This document shows positions 29,714 to 38,348 of a stretch of 64,000 nt of DNA, piece by piece. A program made the translations under genes and the position numbers. Origin of the DNA: Mycolicibacterium sp. CR10 (lineage in GTDB: Bacteria > Actinomycetota > Actinomycetes > Mycobacteriales > Mycobacteriaceae); contig NZ_STGE01000031.1 in the NCBI RefSeq assembly GCF_005222675.1, positions 186,001-250,000 on the forward strand, read 5' to 3'. Within the stretch, counting starts at the first letter, position 1; each line of letters starts with the position of its first letter. The notes under the pieces are model-generated. The model was not told the origin of the DNA and searched no databases. It saw only the letters and a program-made list of their open reading frames with translations.

Positions 29714-30565
29714 TTACCCGACACCGAGTTTGGTGGCCAGATCGAGCACCGCCTGAGCGCGCGCACGGGTCGGGGCAGCGCTGCCGTCGTAGGGCCCGGT
29801 CGGCGCGTCGAGACGCGAAAGCGTCTGGTGCGCCTCGGCGACCTCGAGGTGCGAGGGGCTGAACAAATCGTTGAGCGTCGCGAGGTGACCGAGATCGAGG
29901 CACAGACGTCCGGTCATCCCTGCAGCCTTCGCCACCTCGGTATCGGCGGCCAGGTGGGCCGTCTGGTCCCTCAATGTCGGTCCGTCGATCGGCGCAGGCA
30001 GTCCGGCGGCGCGGCTGGCGACCACCAGGCGTGCCCGCGGATACGCCAGTACCACCGGGTCGGCCGACATCCCGGTGTCTCGTCGAAAATCGCCGAGTCC
30101 GAATGCAATTCGGGAACAACCCGGCGCCCTGGCGATGTCGAGAGCCGATTCGATGCCCAGGGCGGACTCGATCAGCGCCACCACCGGCATTCCCACGGGC
30201 AGTCGCGCGACAGTGGCTGCGACATCGTCGCAGGACTCGGTTTTGGCGAGCATGAGACCGGCGAGTCCAGGGGCATCGGAAAGCGCGTCCAGATCGGCGG
30301 CCCATTCCGGTGACGCGACGCTGCTGATCCGCGCCCAGGCCCGCCCGCCGGCGTACAGCCACTCTGCGACCGACCGGCGACCGGCAGACTTCTGCACATC
30401 AGGCAATCCGTCCTCGATATCGAGCACGACCACGTCCGCGACACTGGCGGCTGCCGCGTCGAAGGCGTCGTTGCCGTCCGGCAACCCTGGCTGCAGCAGC
30501 CACGTCCGGGCAACCGTCCAGTGCGGGCGGTGAACGCGCTGCGTCGCCTCGGGTGAAATCGTCAC
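29714..30565 (-). CDS. HpcH/HpaI aldolase / CitE-like lyase
   Basis: 283 residues from GTG at 30565, chosen because AGGAGG lies 8 nt upstream; a farther in-frame GTG at 30574 would sit inside that site. The TIM-barrel fold of CitE-like enzymes is indicated by VVVLDIEDGLPD, the conserved Arg in GRAWARIS, the metal-binding Glu in VVALIESALGIESA and GLGDFRRDTG. Such proteins cleave or condense hydroxyacyl-CoA thioesters with Mg; the M. tuberculosis relative Rv2498c acts as a beta-hydroxyacyl-CoA lyase. No other citrate lyase subunits are nearby, so it is not part of a citrate lyase complex. Confidence 0.85.
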   Translation of the reverse strand: MTISPEATQRVHRPHWTVARTWLLQPGLPDGNDAFDAAAASVADVVVLDIEDGLPDVQKSAGRRSVAEWLYAGGRAWARISSVASPEWAADLDALSDAPGLAGLMLAKTESCDDVAATVARLPVGMPVVALIESALGIESALDIARAPGCSRIAFGLGDFRRDTGMSADPVVLAYPRARLVVASRAAGLPAPIDGPTLRDQTAHLAADTEVAKAAGMTGRLCLDLGHLATLNDLFSPSHLEVAEAHQTLSRLDAPTGPYDGSAAPTRARAQAVLDLATKLGVG

Positions 30566-30704
30566 GCCGACCACCTCCTACTCGGGTCCCTGTCGTCTCC
30601 ATCGTCGGGAAGGCACGCCGGGATCGCCAGATTGCGCACATTTAGTTCACGACATCACCACGACATCCCGACGACATCACCGACAGAGGCCGAGGCTCAC
30701 CGAA

Positions 30705-31250
30705 CTACATCGAGCGCGACAACACCCGACCAAACTGGAGCAGCCGCTGCATCTGGGCCAGACCTCCGTTGTCCACCGACTTCACGAAACGGAATGACTC
30801 GCAATAGATGTCGGTCTCGGTGGCCGACTTCTGCCGGGAGCGGGTGACCAGCTGGGTGTACATCCGCAGCTTCACCTCGGCCAGGCGCCGGGTGCCGTCG
30901 CCGAGCACCTCGTACTCGGTACTCAGCACCTGATCGGTGATGGTGGACAACAGGATCGAGCGGGCCGAGGCCATCAGGACACGGTGCGGTTCGCTTCCGT
31001 CCAGCGGGCTGGACATCTCGTCGTCGGCCCGCCAGATGATCAGCCGGTGACCGTCGGTCACCAGGATCTCCTGCCAGAGCGCCTCACCCCAGGACTCCTC
31101 GGTGAAGCCGCGCGACATGACGAACGACGTGATGCCCGCCGGCTCGATCACCGAACGCACCTGGTCCAGCGCAAGATCAGGATCGCGCAGATACACCCTC
31201 GCAGCTTCGTTCACGCTCGAGTACGGAGCCCAGTCCTGCGGCGCACCCAT
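30705..31250 (-). CDS. Conserved actinobacterial protein of unknown function (Rv2532c-like)
   Basis: 181 residues from ATG at 31250, directly after the nusB stop. It is soluble, mixed alpha/beta, with no recognised catalytic motif. Distinct segments include WQEILVTDGHRLIIWRADDE and EVKLRMYTQLVTRSRQKS. The same gene order (nusB followed by this gene) is found in M. tuberculosis as Rv2533c-Rv2532c. Function unknown. Downstream, 30566-30704 is non-coding. Confidence 0.8.
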   Translation of the reverse strand: MGAPQDWAPYSSVNEAARVYLRDPDLALDQVRSVIEPAGITSFVMSRGFTEESWGEALWQEILVTDGHRLIIWRADDEMSSPLDGSEPHRVLMASARSILLSTITDQVLSTEYEVLGDGTRRLAEVKLRMYTQLVTRSRQKSATETDIYCESFRFVKSVDNGGLAQMQRLLQFGRVLSRSM

Positions 31251-31742
31251 CTAGGTTCCGAGACCACCCTCATGGCCAGCCTGCACCGCGGCTGCCGCCG
31301 CACGAATCTGAGGCGTCACCAGCATGACCGACCCCAGCACTCCGTTGACAAACCCCGGAGAGTCGTCGGTCGAAAGCTGCTTGGCCAGCTCGACGGCCTC
31401 GTCGACAGCCACCGGTGCCGGAACGTCCTCGGCATGCAGCAGTTCCCACACCGCGACGCGCAGAATCGCTCGATCCACAGCCGGCAGCCGGTCCAGCGTC
31501 CAACCCTGCAGATGCGCTGAGATCAGATCGTCGACGTGCGCTGCCTGCTCGGTGACCCCGCGCGCGACCGTCACGGTGTACGGGTTCAGCGGCGAGACGT
31601 CACCAGACTGGTTCTGCGCCAGGTCGTTTCGCCCTTCAGCCACCTCGGCGGCGGTCATCCCGCGCGCCTCAGCCTCGAAGAGGAGGTCGACGGCGCGCTT
31701 ACGGGCCTGGTGACGGCCCCGGTCGCCCTTGCGGTCAGGCAT
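31251..31742 (-). CDS. nusB: Transcription antitermination factor NusB
   Basis: 163 residues from ATG at 31742 (MPDRKGDRGRHQARKRAVDLLFEAEARG), which overlaps the efp stop by 8 bp. The basic N-terminus and the helical fold with LPAVDRAILRVAVWELLH and VPAPVAVDEAVELAKQLSTDDSPGFVNGVLG are diagnostic. NusB binds boxA RNA with NusE and helps rRNA transcription. A longer upstream reading overlaps efp in another frame and is not real. Confidence 0.96.
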   Translation of the reverse strand: MPDRKGDRGRHQARKRAVDLLFEAEARGMTAAEVAEGRNDLAQNQSGDVSPLNPYTVTVARGVTEQAAHVDDLISAHLQGWTLDRLPAVDRAILRVAVWELLHAEDVPAPVAVDEAVELAKQLSTDDSPGFVNGVLGSVMLVTPQIRAAAAAVQAGHEGGLGT

Positions 31743-32298
31743 TGACCCTTCCCAGGTAGCTGCCGTCGCGGGAATCCACCTTGAGCTTGTCTCCGGTGTT
31801 GATGAACAGCGGCACCTGGATCTCGGCGCCGGTCTCCAGGGTCGCGGGCTTGGTTCCCGCGCTGGACCGGTCGCCCTGCAGACCGGGTTCGGTCGAGGCG
31901 ACCTCCAGCTCAACGGTCACAGGAAGCTCGAGGTAGAGCGCAGCGCCGTCATGGAAGGCGATCTGCACCGGCATGCTCTCGAGCAGGAAGCCGGCGGCAC
32001 GACCGACCAACGCCTCCGACAGCGGGTGCTGCTCGTAGTCCTCGGAATCCATGAACACGAAGTCGTTGCCGTCGCGGTACAGGTAGGTGGCGTCGCGACG
32101 GTCCACGGTGGCGGTCTCGACCTTCACCCCGGCGTTGTAGGTCTTGTCGACGACCTTGCCCGACAGCACGTTCTTCAGCTTCGTCCGCACGAAAGCCGGA
32201 CCCTTGCCGGGCTTCACGTGCTGGAACTCGATGATCTGCCACAGCTGGCCGTCGATGTTGAGGACGAGGCCGTTCTTGAAGTCGGCGGTCGATGCCAC
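31735..32298 (-). CDS. efp: Elongation factor P
   Basis: 187 residues from GTG at 32298. It relieves ribosome stalling at proline runs. The N-terminal KOW-like domain carries the tip loop VKPGKGPAFVRTKLKN, and the C-terminal OB domains end with TGDKLKVDSRDGSYLGRVNA. The tip Lys is present; no EpmA/EpmB-type modification genes are in this window. It starts 20 nt after the pepQ stop. Confidence 0.96.
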   Translation of the reverse strand: MASTADFKNGLVLNIDGQLWQIIEFQHVKPGKGPAFVRTKLKNVLSGKVVDKTYNAGVKVETATVDRRDATYLYRDGNDFVFMDSEDYEQHPLSEALVGRAAGFLLESMPVQIAFHDGAALYLELPVTVELEVASTEPGLQGDRSSAGTKPATLETGAEIQVPLFINTGDKLKVDSRDGSYLGRVNA

Positions 32299-32318
32299 GT
32301 CGGTTGTGCTCCTAGCTT

Positions 32319-33407
32319 CTAGAGGATCGCCAGCTCTTTGGGGAACCGGGTGAGTAATTCGGGGCCGCGGGCCGCGGTGACCATCAGCGTGTCCTCGATG
32401 CGGACGCCGCCGCGGTCGGGCAGGTAGACACCGGGCTCGACCGTCACCGCAGAGCCAGCAAGGAGTGTACCGGCGGCTGTGGCGTTGATTCCCGGCGCTT
32501 CGTGGATCTGCAGGCCCACCCCGTGACCGAGGCCGTGACCGAAGTTCTCGTCGTACCCGGCGTCAGTGATGACCTGCCGCGATGCGGCGTCGACATCGCT
32601 GAGCGCCACCCCCGGAGCCAGGGCTTCGCGGCCGGCCCGCTGGGCGTCGATCACCAGGTCGTAGATCTCGCGCTGCCACCCGGCGATCGGCGAGAGTACG
32701 AATGTCCGAGTCATGTCGGAGTGGTAGCCGCACACCAGTGCGCCGAAGTCGATCTTGACGAAATCGCCTGCGGCCAGGACCGCGTCCGTGGGCCGGTGGT
32801 GAGGAATCGCCGAGTTCGGCCCGGTGGCGACGATGGTCTCGAAGGACGCCCCGTCCGCGCCGTGGTCGAGCATCAACGCCTCCAGCTCGCGCCTGACCTC
32901 TTTCTCGGTGCGCCCCGCACGCAGACCGCCGCTCTCCACCAGATCCTTCAACGCCGCGTCGGCGGCCTCGCAGGCCAGCCGAAGCAGCGCGACCTCGCCG
33001 GCGTCCTTGACCTCGCGCAGCCCCTCGACCGTTCCGGCCGCGCGCACCAGGTCGCACTGATCACCGGCCGCACGGGCCAGCGCGGAAAACGCGTCGACGG
33101 TGACCACGTGGCTCTCGAAGCCGAGGGTGCGCACCCCGCGTTCGGCGGCCCGGCCGGCCAGACACGGCCCGCACGCCCGCTCGATGACCACCTCGGCGTC
33201 CGGCGACTGCTGTGCTGCCTGGGTGCGGTAGCGCCCGTCGGTGGCGAGTACCGGCGTTTCGTCCTCGGCAAAGATCAGCAGCGCGGCGTTCGAACCGGTG
33301 AATCCCGACAGATACCGGACGTTGACCAGGTCCGATACCAGCAAAGCATCCAGTTCCGCGTCGACGAGGCGTTGACGCAACCGGTCGCGACGCTGAGAAA
33401 TAGTCAC
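32319..33407 (-). CDS. pepQ: M24 family Xaa-Pro peptidase
   Basis: 362 residues from GTG at 33407. An N-terminal creatinase-like domain of about 120 residues is followed by the pita-bread catalytic domain with its five metal ligands: KIDFGALVCGYHSDMTRTF (two Asp), FGHGLGHGVGLQIHE (His), VTVEPGVY and GVRIEDTLMV (two Glu). It removes residues next to proline from peptides with two metal ions. It lies upstream of efp in the usual mycobacterial order. Confidence 0.94.
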   Translation of the reverse strand: MTISQRRDRLRQRLVDAELDALLVSDLVNVRYLSGFTGSNAALLIFAEDETPVLATDGRYRTQAAQQSPDAEVVIERACGPCLAGRAAERGVRTLGFESHVVTVDAFSALARAAGDQCDLVRAAGTVEGLREVKDAGEVALLRLACEAADAALKDLVESGGLRAGRTEKEVRRELEALMLDHGADGASFETIVATGPNSAIPHHRPTDAVLAAGDFVKIDFGALVCGYHSDMTRTFVLSPIAGWQREIYDLVIDAQRAGREALAPGVALSDVDAASRQVITDAGYDENFGHGLGHGVGLQIHEAPGINATAAGTLLAGSAVTVEPGVYLPDRGGVRIEDTLMVTAARGPELLTRFPKELAIL

Positions 33408-33426
33408 AGGCGGTGACGGTACTCGC

Positions 33427-33432
33427 TAAGGT
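33427..33432 (+). promoter_or_regulatory. Candidate -10 box giving a leaderless or near-leaderless mRNA
   Basis: TAAGGT ends 8 nt before the ATG of the B-4DMT gene, in the 33-bp divergent gap with pepQ. No Shine-Dalgarno is seen. Confidence 0.35.
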
Positions 33433-33440
33433 GACACCCC

Positions 33441-34052
33441 ATGAGTAAGTGGTTGCTGCGCGGACTGGTGTTCGCTGCCTTGATGGTGATCGTTCGGTTA
33501 CTGCAGGGGGCGATGATCAACGCGTGGGAAACCAAGGCGGGTTTGATCAGCATCATCCTGATCGTGGCGTACGGCGTGGTGGTCCTGGCCTGGGGCTACA
33601 TCGACGGCCGGAATGACGCCTGCAGCAACCCGGACCCCGACAGGCGTGCGGATCTGGCGATGACGTGGCTGCTCGCCGGTCTGTTCGCGGGCGTCGTGAG
33701 TGGCGCCGTGGCCTGGTTCATCGGGGTGTTCTACAAAAACCTGTACGTCGAGGGCCTCATCAACGAGCTGACGACGTTCGCGGCGTTCACAGCGCTGCTG
33801 GTGTTCATCACCGCGATCGTCGGCGTCGCGCTCGGCCACTGGCTCGTCGACCGCAAGGCGCCTGCCCAAACCCGCCGCCGCGAAGGTGACGACGACCGCG
33901 CCGACACCGACGTGTTCGCCGCGGTGCGCGACGATCGTGACGTCGCTGATTACGACGCGCAACCCGGCGGCGCGGAGCCCGAACACCAGTCGTCGAATGT
34001 GGCGCTCGCCGAGGACGACGAGACCAGGCCGGTCGACCAGCGCGACCGCTGA
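33441..34052 (+). CDS. Four-helix membrane protein, B-4DMT transporter family (Rv2536-like)
   Basis: 203 residues from ATG at 33441. Four hydrophobic helices lie at about 5-25, 35-53, 75-97 and 113-136, followed by an acidic, disordered cytosolic tail of about 60 residues (many Asp, Arg and Glu). The layout fits the small actinobacterial B-4DMT group of membrane proteins, whose substrate is unknown. It is the only rightward gene among leftward aro and translation genes; the M. tuberculosis counterpart Rv2536 is in the same place. Confidence 0.82.
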   Translation: MSKWLLRGLVFAALMVIVRLLQGAMINAWETKAGLISIILIVAYGVVVLAWGYIDGRNDACSNPDPDRRADLAMTWLLAGLFAGVVSGAVAWFIGVFYKNLYVEGLINELTTFAAFTALLVFITAIVGVALGHWLVDRKAPAQTRRREGDDDRADTDVFAAVRDDRDVADYDAQPGGAEPEHQSSNVALAEDDETRPVDQRDR

Positions 34053-34059
34053 CCCGGGC

Positions 34060-35139
34060 TCAGGCGCGGGCGACCTCGGCATAGGCAGCGGCCAGCAGCG
34101 ACGGGTCCGGACCCTCGAGCCGTCCCGGCTTCGCCAGCCCGTCGAGCACCACGAAGCGCAGCACGCCCGCCCGGGTCTTCTTGTCGCCGACCATCGCCTC
34201 CAGTAACTGCGGCAGCGCGTCGGCGTCATACGTGACCGGGAGCCCCAGAGAAGTGAGGATCGCACGGTGCCGCTCGGCGGTGCCGTCATCGAGTCGACCG
34301 GCCAGTCTGCCGAGCTCGGCGGCGAAAACCAGACCAACGGACACCGCGGCGCCATGACGCCACTGATAGCGCTCACGGCGCTCGATCGCATGCGCCAGGG
34401 TGTGGCCGTAGTTCAGGATCTCGCGCAGCGCCGATTCCTTCTCGTCGGCGGCGACGACCTCGGCCTTGACGGCCACCGCGCGTCTGATCAACTCGGGCAG
34501 CACCGCGCCCGACGGATCCAGGGCGGCATCGGGGTCGGCCTCGATGATGTCCAGGATCACCGGGTCGGCGATGAAACCCGCCTTCACGATCTCCGCCATG
34601 CCTGCCACGATCTCGTTGCGCGGCAACGTTTCCAGCGTGGCGAGGTCGATCAGGACCGCGGCGGGCTGATGGAAGGCGCCGACGAGGTTCTTGCCCGCAT
34701 CGGTATTGATGCCGGTCTTCCCGCCGACGGCGGCGTCGACCATGCCGAGCAGCGTGGTAGGCACGTGAACCACGTCCACGCCGCGCAGCCACGTCGCCGC
34801 GGCGAACCCGGCGACATCGGTGGCCGCTCCCCCGCCGAGGCTGACGACCGCATCCTTGCGGCCGATCCCGATCCGTCCGAACACATCCCAGATGAACCCG
34901 ACGACCGGCAGTTCCTTGCCCGCCTCAGCATCGGGGATCTCGACACGGTGGGCATCGATTCCTTTGTCCGCCAGATGCTTCCGTATCACCTCAGCGGTCT
35001 GCGCCAGCGTCGGCTGGTGCAGGATCGCCACCTTGTGCCTGCCGTCGAGGGTGCGCGCCAGGTCCCCGAGCAGACCTGTCCCGATGATCACCGGGTAGGG
35101 CGGTTCGGTGCGCACGTCAACGATCACCGGCTCAGTCAC
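34060..35139 (-). CDS. aroB: 3-dehydroquinate synthase
   Basis: 359 residues from GTG at 35139, supported by AAGGA 6 nt upstream and by GTGA overlap with aroK. It converts DAHP to 3-dehydroquinate with NAD and zinc, second step of the shikimate pathway. SLGGGAATDVAGFAAATWLRG, the phosphate-site VGGKTGIN and the zinc-ligand region LNYGHTLAHAIE are present. A type II dehydroquinase gene usually follows aroB in mycobacteria; here the next gene is the convergent membrane protein 7 nt away. Confidence 0.97.
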   Translation of the reverse strand: MTEPVIVDVRTEPPYPVIIGTGLLGDLARTLDGRHKVAILHQPTLAQTAEVIRKHLADKGIDAHRVEIPDAEAGKELPVVGFIWDVFGRIGIGRKDAVVSLGGGAATDVAGFAAATWLRGVDVVHVPTTLLGMVDAAVGGKTGINTDAGKNLVGAFHQPAAVLIDLATLETLPRNEIVAGMAEIVKAGFIADPVILDIIEADPDAALDPSGAVLPELIRRAVAVKAEVVAADEKESALREILNYGHTLAHAIERRERYQWRHGAAVSVGLVFAAELGRLAGRLDDGTAERHRAILTSLGLPVTYDADALPQLLEAMVGDKKTRAGVLRFVVLDGLAKPGRLEGPDPSLLAAAYAEVARA

Positions 35140-35801
35140 GGTGCGTCCTTTCGTGAACAGGAGGAACCTCTGCCCTTCCTGGCCGCCACCGTGGCGGGGC
35201 TGGGGGGTGCCTCGGTGGAGGGTGGAGTAGCGAGCGACAGCGGGGCGCGACGCCACGACGGACGCCGGCGCCGCCGCTCGGGCCGTGGGCCGTCGGGGTT
35301 CTCGAGGCGGGCCACGATGTAGCGCACCACCGCTCCCGGGTTGCGATGATTGGTGTTCACCCGCAGTGTGGCGACCTGACGGTATAGCGGGATGCGTTCG
35401 GACATCAACTCTTTGAACCGGGCGCTGAGATCTCCGCCGGCCAGCAACGGCCGCGTGGAGGAACCGCCGGTGCGCCGGACCCCTTCTGCCGCGTTGATCT
35501 CCAGGTAGACCACGGTGTGTCCGGTCAGGGCCTCGCGGACCGCCGGGGTGGTGACCGCACCGCCCCCCAGGGAGAGCACGCCGTCGTGGGTGGCCAGGGC
35601 CTCGCGGACCACGTCGGACTCGATGCGCCGGAACTCGGCTTCGCCGTCGTTGGAGAAGATGTCGGGAATCGTTCTGCCGGTGGACTTCTCGATGGCCGCG
35701 TCGGTGTCGAGCAATTCGAGATCCATCGCCTTGGCCAACCGCCGGCCGATCGTGGACTTACCCGATCCGGGCAACCCGATCAGAACCGCTCTCGGGGCCA
35801 T
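35136..35801 (-). CDS. aroK: Shikimate kinase with long basic C-terminal tail
   Basis: 221 residues from ATG at 35801. P-loop GLPGSGKST, shikimate-binding LLDTDAAIE with the conserved Asp, SLGGGAV, and the lid Arg region RPLLAGGD are intact. It phosphorylates shikimate at the 3-hydroxyl with ATP. The catalytic core ends near residue 172; the next 50 residues are Arg-, Pro- and Ser-rich without evident fold, against about 176 residues for the whole M. tuberculosis enzyme. The tail runs into the 4-bp overlap with aroB. Confidence 0.95.
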   Translation of the reverse strand: MAPRAVLIGLPGSGKSTIGRRLAKAMDLELLDTDAAIEKSTGRTIPDIFSNDGEAEFRRIESDVVREALATHDGVLSLGGGAVTTPAVREALTGHTVVYLEINAAEGVRRTGGSSTRPLLAGGDLSARFKELMSERIPLYRQVATLRVNTNHRNPGAVVRYIVARLENPDGPRPERRRRRPSWRRAPLSLATPPSTEAPPSPATVAARKGRGSSCSRKDAP

Positions 35802-37012
35802 CAGCCCGGGGCTCGCATGATGTCATTCGGTTCGCGCGCGGCAATGGCGCGCCGGTAGGACTCGAGGTTGGCGCGCGTCTCGGCCAGCGAGTCTCCACCG
35901 AACTTCTCCAGCGCGACGCGCGCCAGCACCAGCGCGACCATCGTCTCGACGACGACACCGGCGGCGGGCACCGCACACACGTCGGAGCGCTGGTGGATGG
36001 CCACCGCTTCCTCACCGGTGGCCATGTCGACGGTCGCCAGCGCGCGCGGCACTGTGGAGATCGGCTTCATCGCCGCCCGCACCCGCACGGCCTGCCCGTT
36101 GGTCATGCCGCCTTCGAGGCCTCCGGCGCGGTTGGTGGAACGCAGCACGCCGTCGGGTCCCGGATACATCTCGTCGTGGGCCACGGTGCCGCGCCTGCGC
36201 GCGGTCTCGAAGCCGTCGCCGATTTCCACGCCCTTGATCGCCTGGATGCCCATGACCGCTCCCGCCAGCTGGCTGTCGAGCCGGTTGTCACCGCTGGTGA
36301 ACGATCCGAGCCCGACGGGCAGCCCGTGGGCCACCACCTCGACCACGCCACCGAGCGTGTCGCCGTCTCGCTTGGCGATCTCGATCTCGGCGATCATCAG
36401 TGCTTCGCTGACCGGGTCGAACGCCCGCACCGGGCTGGCGTCGATCGCCGCCAGGTCCGCGGGCAGCGGGGTCGGCCCGTCGTAGGGTGCCGAGGCCCCA
36501 ATCGAGATGACGTGCGAGACGACCTCGACGCCGAGGGCCTGCTGCAGGAATGCGCGGGCGACGGTTCCTGCGGCGACACGCGCCGCGGTTTCGCGGGCGC
36601 TGGCGCGTTCCAGGACCGGACGGGCGTCGTCGAAGCCGTATTTGAGCATCCCCGCGTAGTCGGCGTGCCCGGGCCGAGGCCTGGTCAGCGGCGCATTGCG
36701 GGCGGCGCTGTCAGCCAGGACGGCGGGATCGACGGGGTCGGGGGCCATCACCGTCTCCCACTTGGGCCATTCGGTGTTGCCGATCTCGATGGCGATCGGG
36801 CCGCCGAGGGTCAGGCCGTGACGCAGCCCCGCCAGCAGCGTGATCTGATCCTGCTCGAACTTCATCCTGGCGCCCCGGCCGTAGCCGAGCCTGCGCCGGG
36901 CCAGTTGCCCCGCGATGTCCTGGGAGGTCACGTGGACGCCGGCGACCATGCCTTCGACCATGGCCACCAACGCGCGGCCGTGGGATTCGCCTGCTGTAGT
37001 CCATCGCAACAC
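35801..37012 (-). CDS. aroC: Chorismate synthase
   Basis: 403 residues from GTG at 37012 (a TTG is the next codon). It forms chorismate from EPSP with reduced FMN. Signatures WTTAGESHGRALVAMVEG, GYGRGARMKFEQDQ, GSFTSGDNRLDSQLAG and the C-terminal RSDVCAVPAAGVVVETM are complete. Its stop overlaps the aroK start by one base. The gene is called aroF in M. tuberculosis (Rv2540c). Confidence 0.97.
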   Translation of the reverse strand: MLRWTTAGESHGRALVAMVEGMVAGVHVTSQDIAGQLARRRLGYGRGARMKFEQDQITLLAGLRHGLTLGGPIAIEIGNTEWPKWETVMAPDPVDPAVLADSAARNAPLTRPRPGHADYAGMLKYGFDDARPVLERASARETAARVAAGTVARAFLQQALGVEVVSHVISIGASAPYDGPTPLPADLAAIDASPVRAFDPVSEALMIAEIEIAKRDGDTLGGVVEVVAHGLPVGLGSFTSGDNRLDSQLAGAVMGIQAIKGVEIGDGFETARRRGTVAHDEMYPGPDGVLRSTNRAGGLEGGMTNGQAVRVRAAMKPISTVPRALATVDMATGEEAVAIHQRSDVCAVPAAGVVVETMVALVLARVALEKFGGDSLAETRANLESYRRAIAAREPNDIMRAPG

Positions 37013-37072
37013 GGGGCCTATTTTCGCACGACGCGGTCTCCGCCCGGAAAACGGCGACGCCGGGCACGGCAG

Positions 37073-37498
37073 TCAGAACACCGCGACGGCCACTGCCGCT
37101 CCGGTGGCCAGACACATCGACGGGCCGTGCGGCACGCTCGAAGCGGCGCCGAACGCCAGCAGACCCATCGCCAGTAACGCCGTCAGGGCCGACGCGCCGA
37201 GGGCGGCGAGGATCCAGACGTCGGGCCCGAACGCGCCCGCCAGGGCACCCAGCCCGATCGCGAGCTTGACGTCGCCGGCACCCATAGCCGTCGGCGCGAC
37301 CAGATGCACCGCCGCGTAGACGACGAACAGCGCGACCGCCCCGAGTGCCGCCGCCGGACCGTGCCCGGCGACCGCCGCCCAACCGACGATCACCACGGCG
37401 CCGGGCAGCGTCAGCAGGTCGGGGAGTCGACGCTGTCGAATATCGAAGGTGCTCAACGCAATCAGCCACGCCAGCGCGCACACGGCCCCCATCCCCAT
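37073..37498 (-). CDS. A24 family (type IV prepilin) peptidase, short form
   Basis: 141 residues, nearly all membrane. Both catalytic Asp residues are visible: Asp19 in STFDIRQRRLPDLL and the second in MGAGDVKLAIG. It lacks the N-terminal methylase domain of classical PilD, as is usual for the minimal actinobacterial enzymes that process Flp/Tad pilins. No pilin or tad genes are in the window. It lies 15 nt downstream of aroE; Rv2551c is the likely counterpart. Confidence 0.88.
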   Translation of the reverse strand: MGMGAVCALAWLIALSTFDIRQRRLPDLLTLPGAVVIVGWAAVAGHGPAAALGAVALFVVYAAVHLVAPTAMGAGDVKLAIGLGALAGAFGPDVWILAALGASALTALLAMGLLAFGAASSVPHGPSMCLATGAAVAVAVF

Positions 37499-37513
37499 GG
37501 ATCGAGGCTAGCG

Positions 37514-38326
37514 TCAGCCGAGCGCGGCTCTCATCGCCTCTTTGGGCGCGGGCAACCCGGTGAACTGCTCGACCTGGGTGAAGGCCTGGTTCAGCAGCAT
37601 CTGCAGGCCGCTGATCACGTGACCGCCGGCTGCCTGGACGGCTGAGGCCAGCGGGGTCGGCCACGGATCGTAGATCGCATCGAGCAGCACCGGCGCCAAC
37701 GCCAGCGTCGCCGCGTACCGGGCGGCCGCATCGGCGGGCACCGTGTTCACGATGACACCCGTGTCGGCCACCTCGTCGGCAAGCTGCTGCGCGTCGCCGA
37801 CATCGCACCACTGCGCGTGCGCTCCACACCGGATCGCGAGGTCGACTGTCGGGGCCGCCTTCTCGGCGTTCCTCGCCGCCACGGTGATGTGTTTCGCACC
37901 GAGCTGGACCAGTCCGACGACGACCGCGGGGGCGGTGCCGCCCGAACCCACCACCACGGCACGGTCGGACACCGAGGTGCCCGCTAGCGCGCCCACCACG
38001 CCGTCGATGTCGGTGTTGTCGGCGTGCCAGCCTGACACCGTTCGGACCAGCGTGTTCGCCGACCCGACCAGCGTCGCACGCTCGGTCGCGTCGTCGGCGA
38101 ACTGCAGGGCGGCGAACTTGCCCGGCATCGTCACCGACACCCCGACCCATTCCGGCCCGAAGCCACCCACCACGCCGGGCAACTGCTCCGCAGTGCAGTC
38201 GATGCGGTCGTAACTCCAGTCCTCGAGCCCGAGCGCGCGATAGGCCGCCAGGTGCAACTGCGGCGAGCGCGAATGCACAATCGGCGAGCCGAGCACGGCC
38301 GCCCGTCGGCGCGCCATGTTCACCAC
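37514..38326 (-). CDS. aroE: Shikimate dehydrogenase
   Basis: 270 residues if it starts at GTG 38326, which has AAAGAG 6 nt upstream; the in-frame ATG at 38317 (MARRRAAVLG) is an equally possible start giving 267. It reduces 3-dehydroshikimate to shikimate with NADPH. The substrate site GSPIVHSRSPQLHLAAY, the Lys in VTMPGKFAALQ and the NADP Rossmann segment VVVGSGGTAPAVVVGL are present. It starts 22 nt after mltG. Confidence 0.93.
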   Translation of the reverse strand: MVNMARRRAAVLGSPIVHSRSPQLHLAAYRALGLEDWSYDRIDCTAEQLPGVVGGFGPEWVGVSVTMPGKFAALQFADDATERATLVGSANTLVRTVSGWHADNTDIDGVVGALAGTSVSDRAVVVGSGGTAPAVVVGLVQLGAKHITVAARNAEKAAPTVDLAIRCGAHAQWCDVGDAQQLADEVADTGVIVNTVPADAAARYAATLALAPVLLDAIYDPWPTPLASAVQAAGGHVISGLQMLLNQAFTQVEQFTGLPAPKEAMRAALG

Positions 38327-38348
38327 CGCGTGCTCTTTGCGCAAGCGC

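Noticed and set aside
30644..30683. Short direct repeats of CGACATC
   Set aside because: Three or four 7-bp copies with irregular spacing in a non-coding gap; too short to separate from chance.
35140..35256. Longer N-terminus for aroB
   Set aside because: The extra codons run inside aroK, look like nonsense, and the GTG at 35139 has a good ribosome site.
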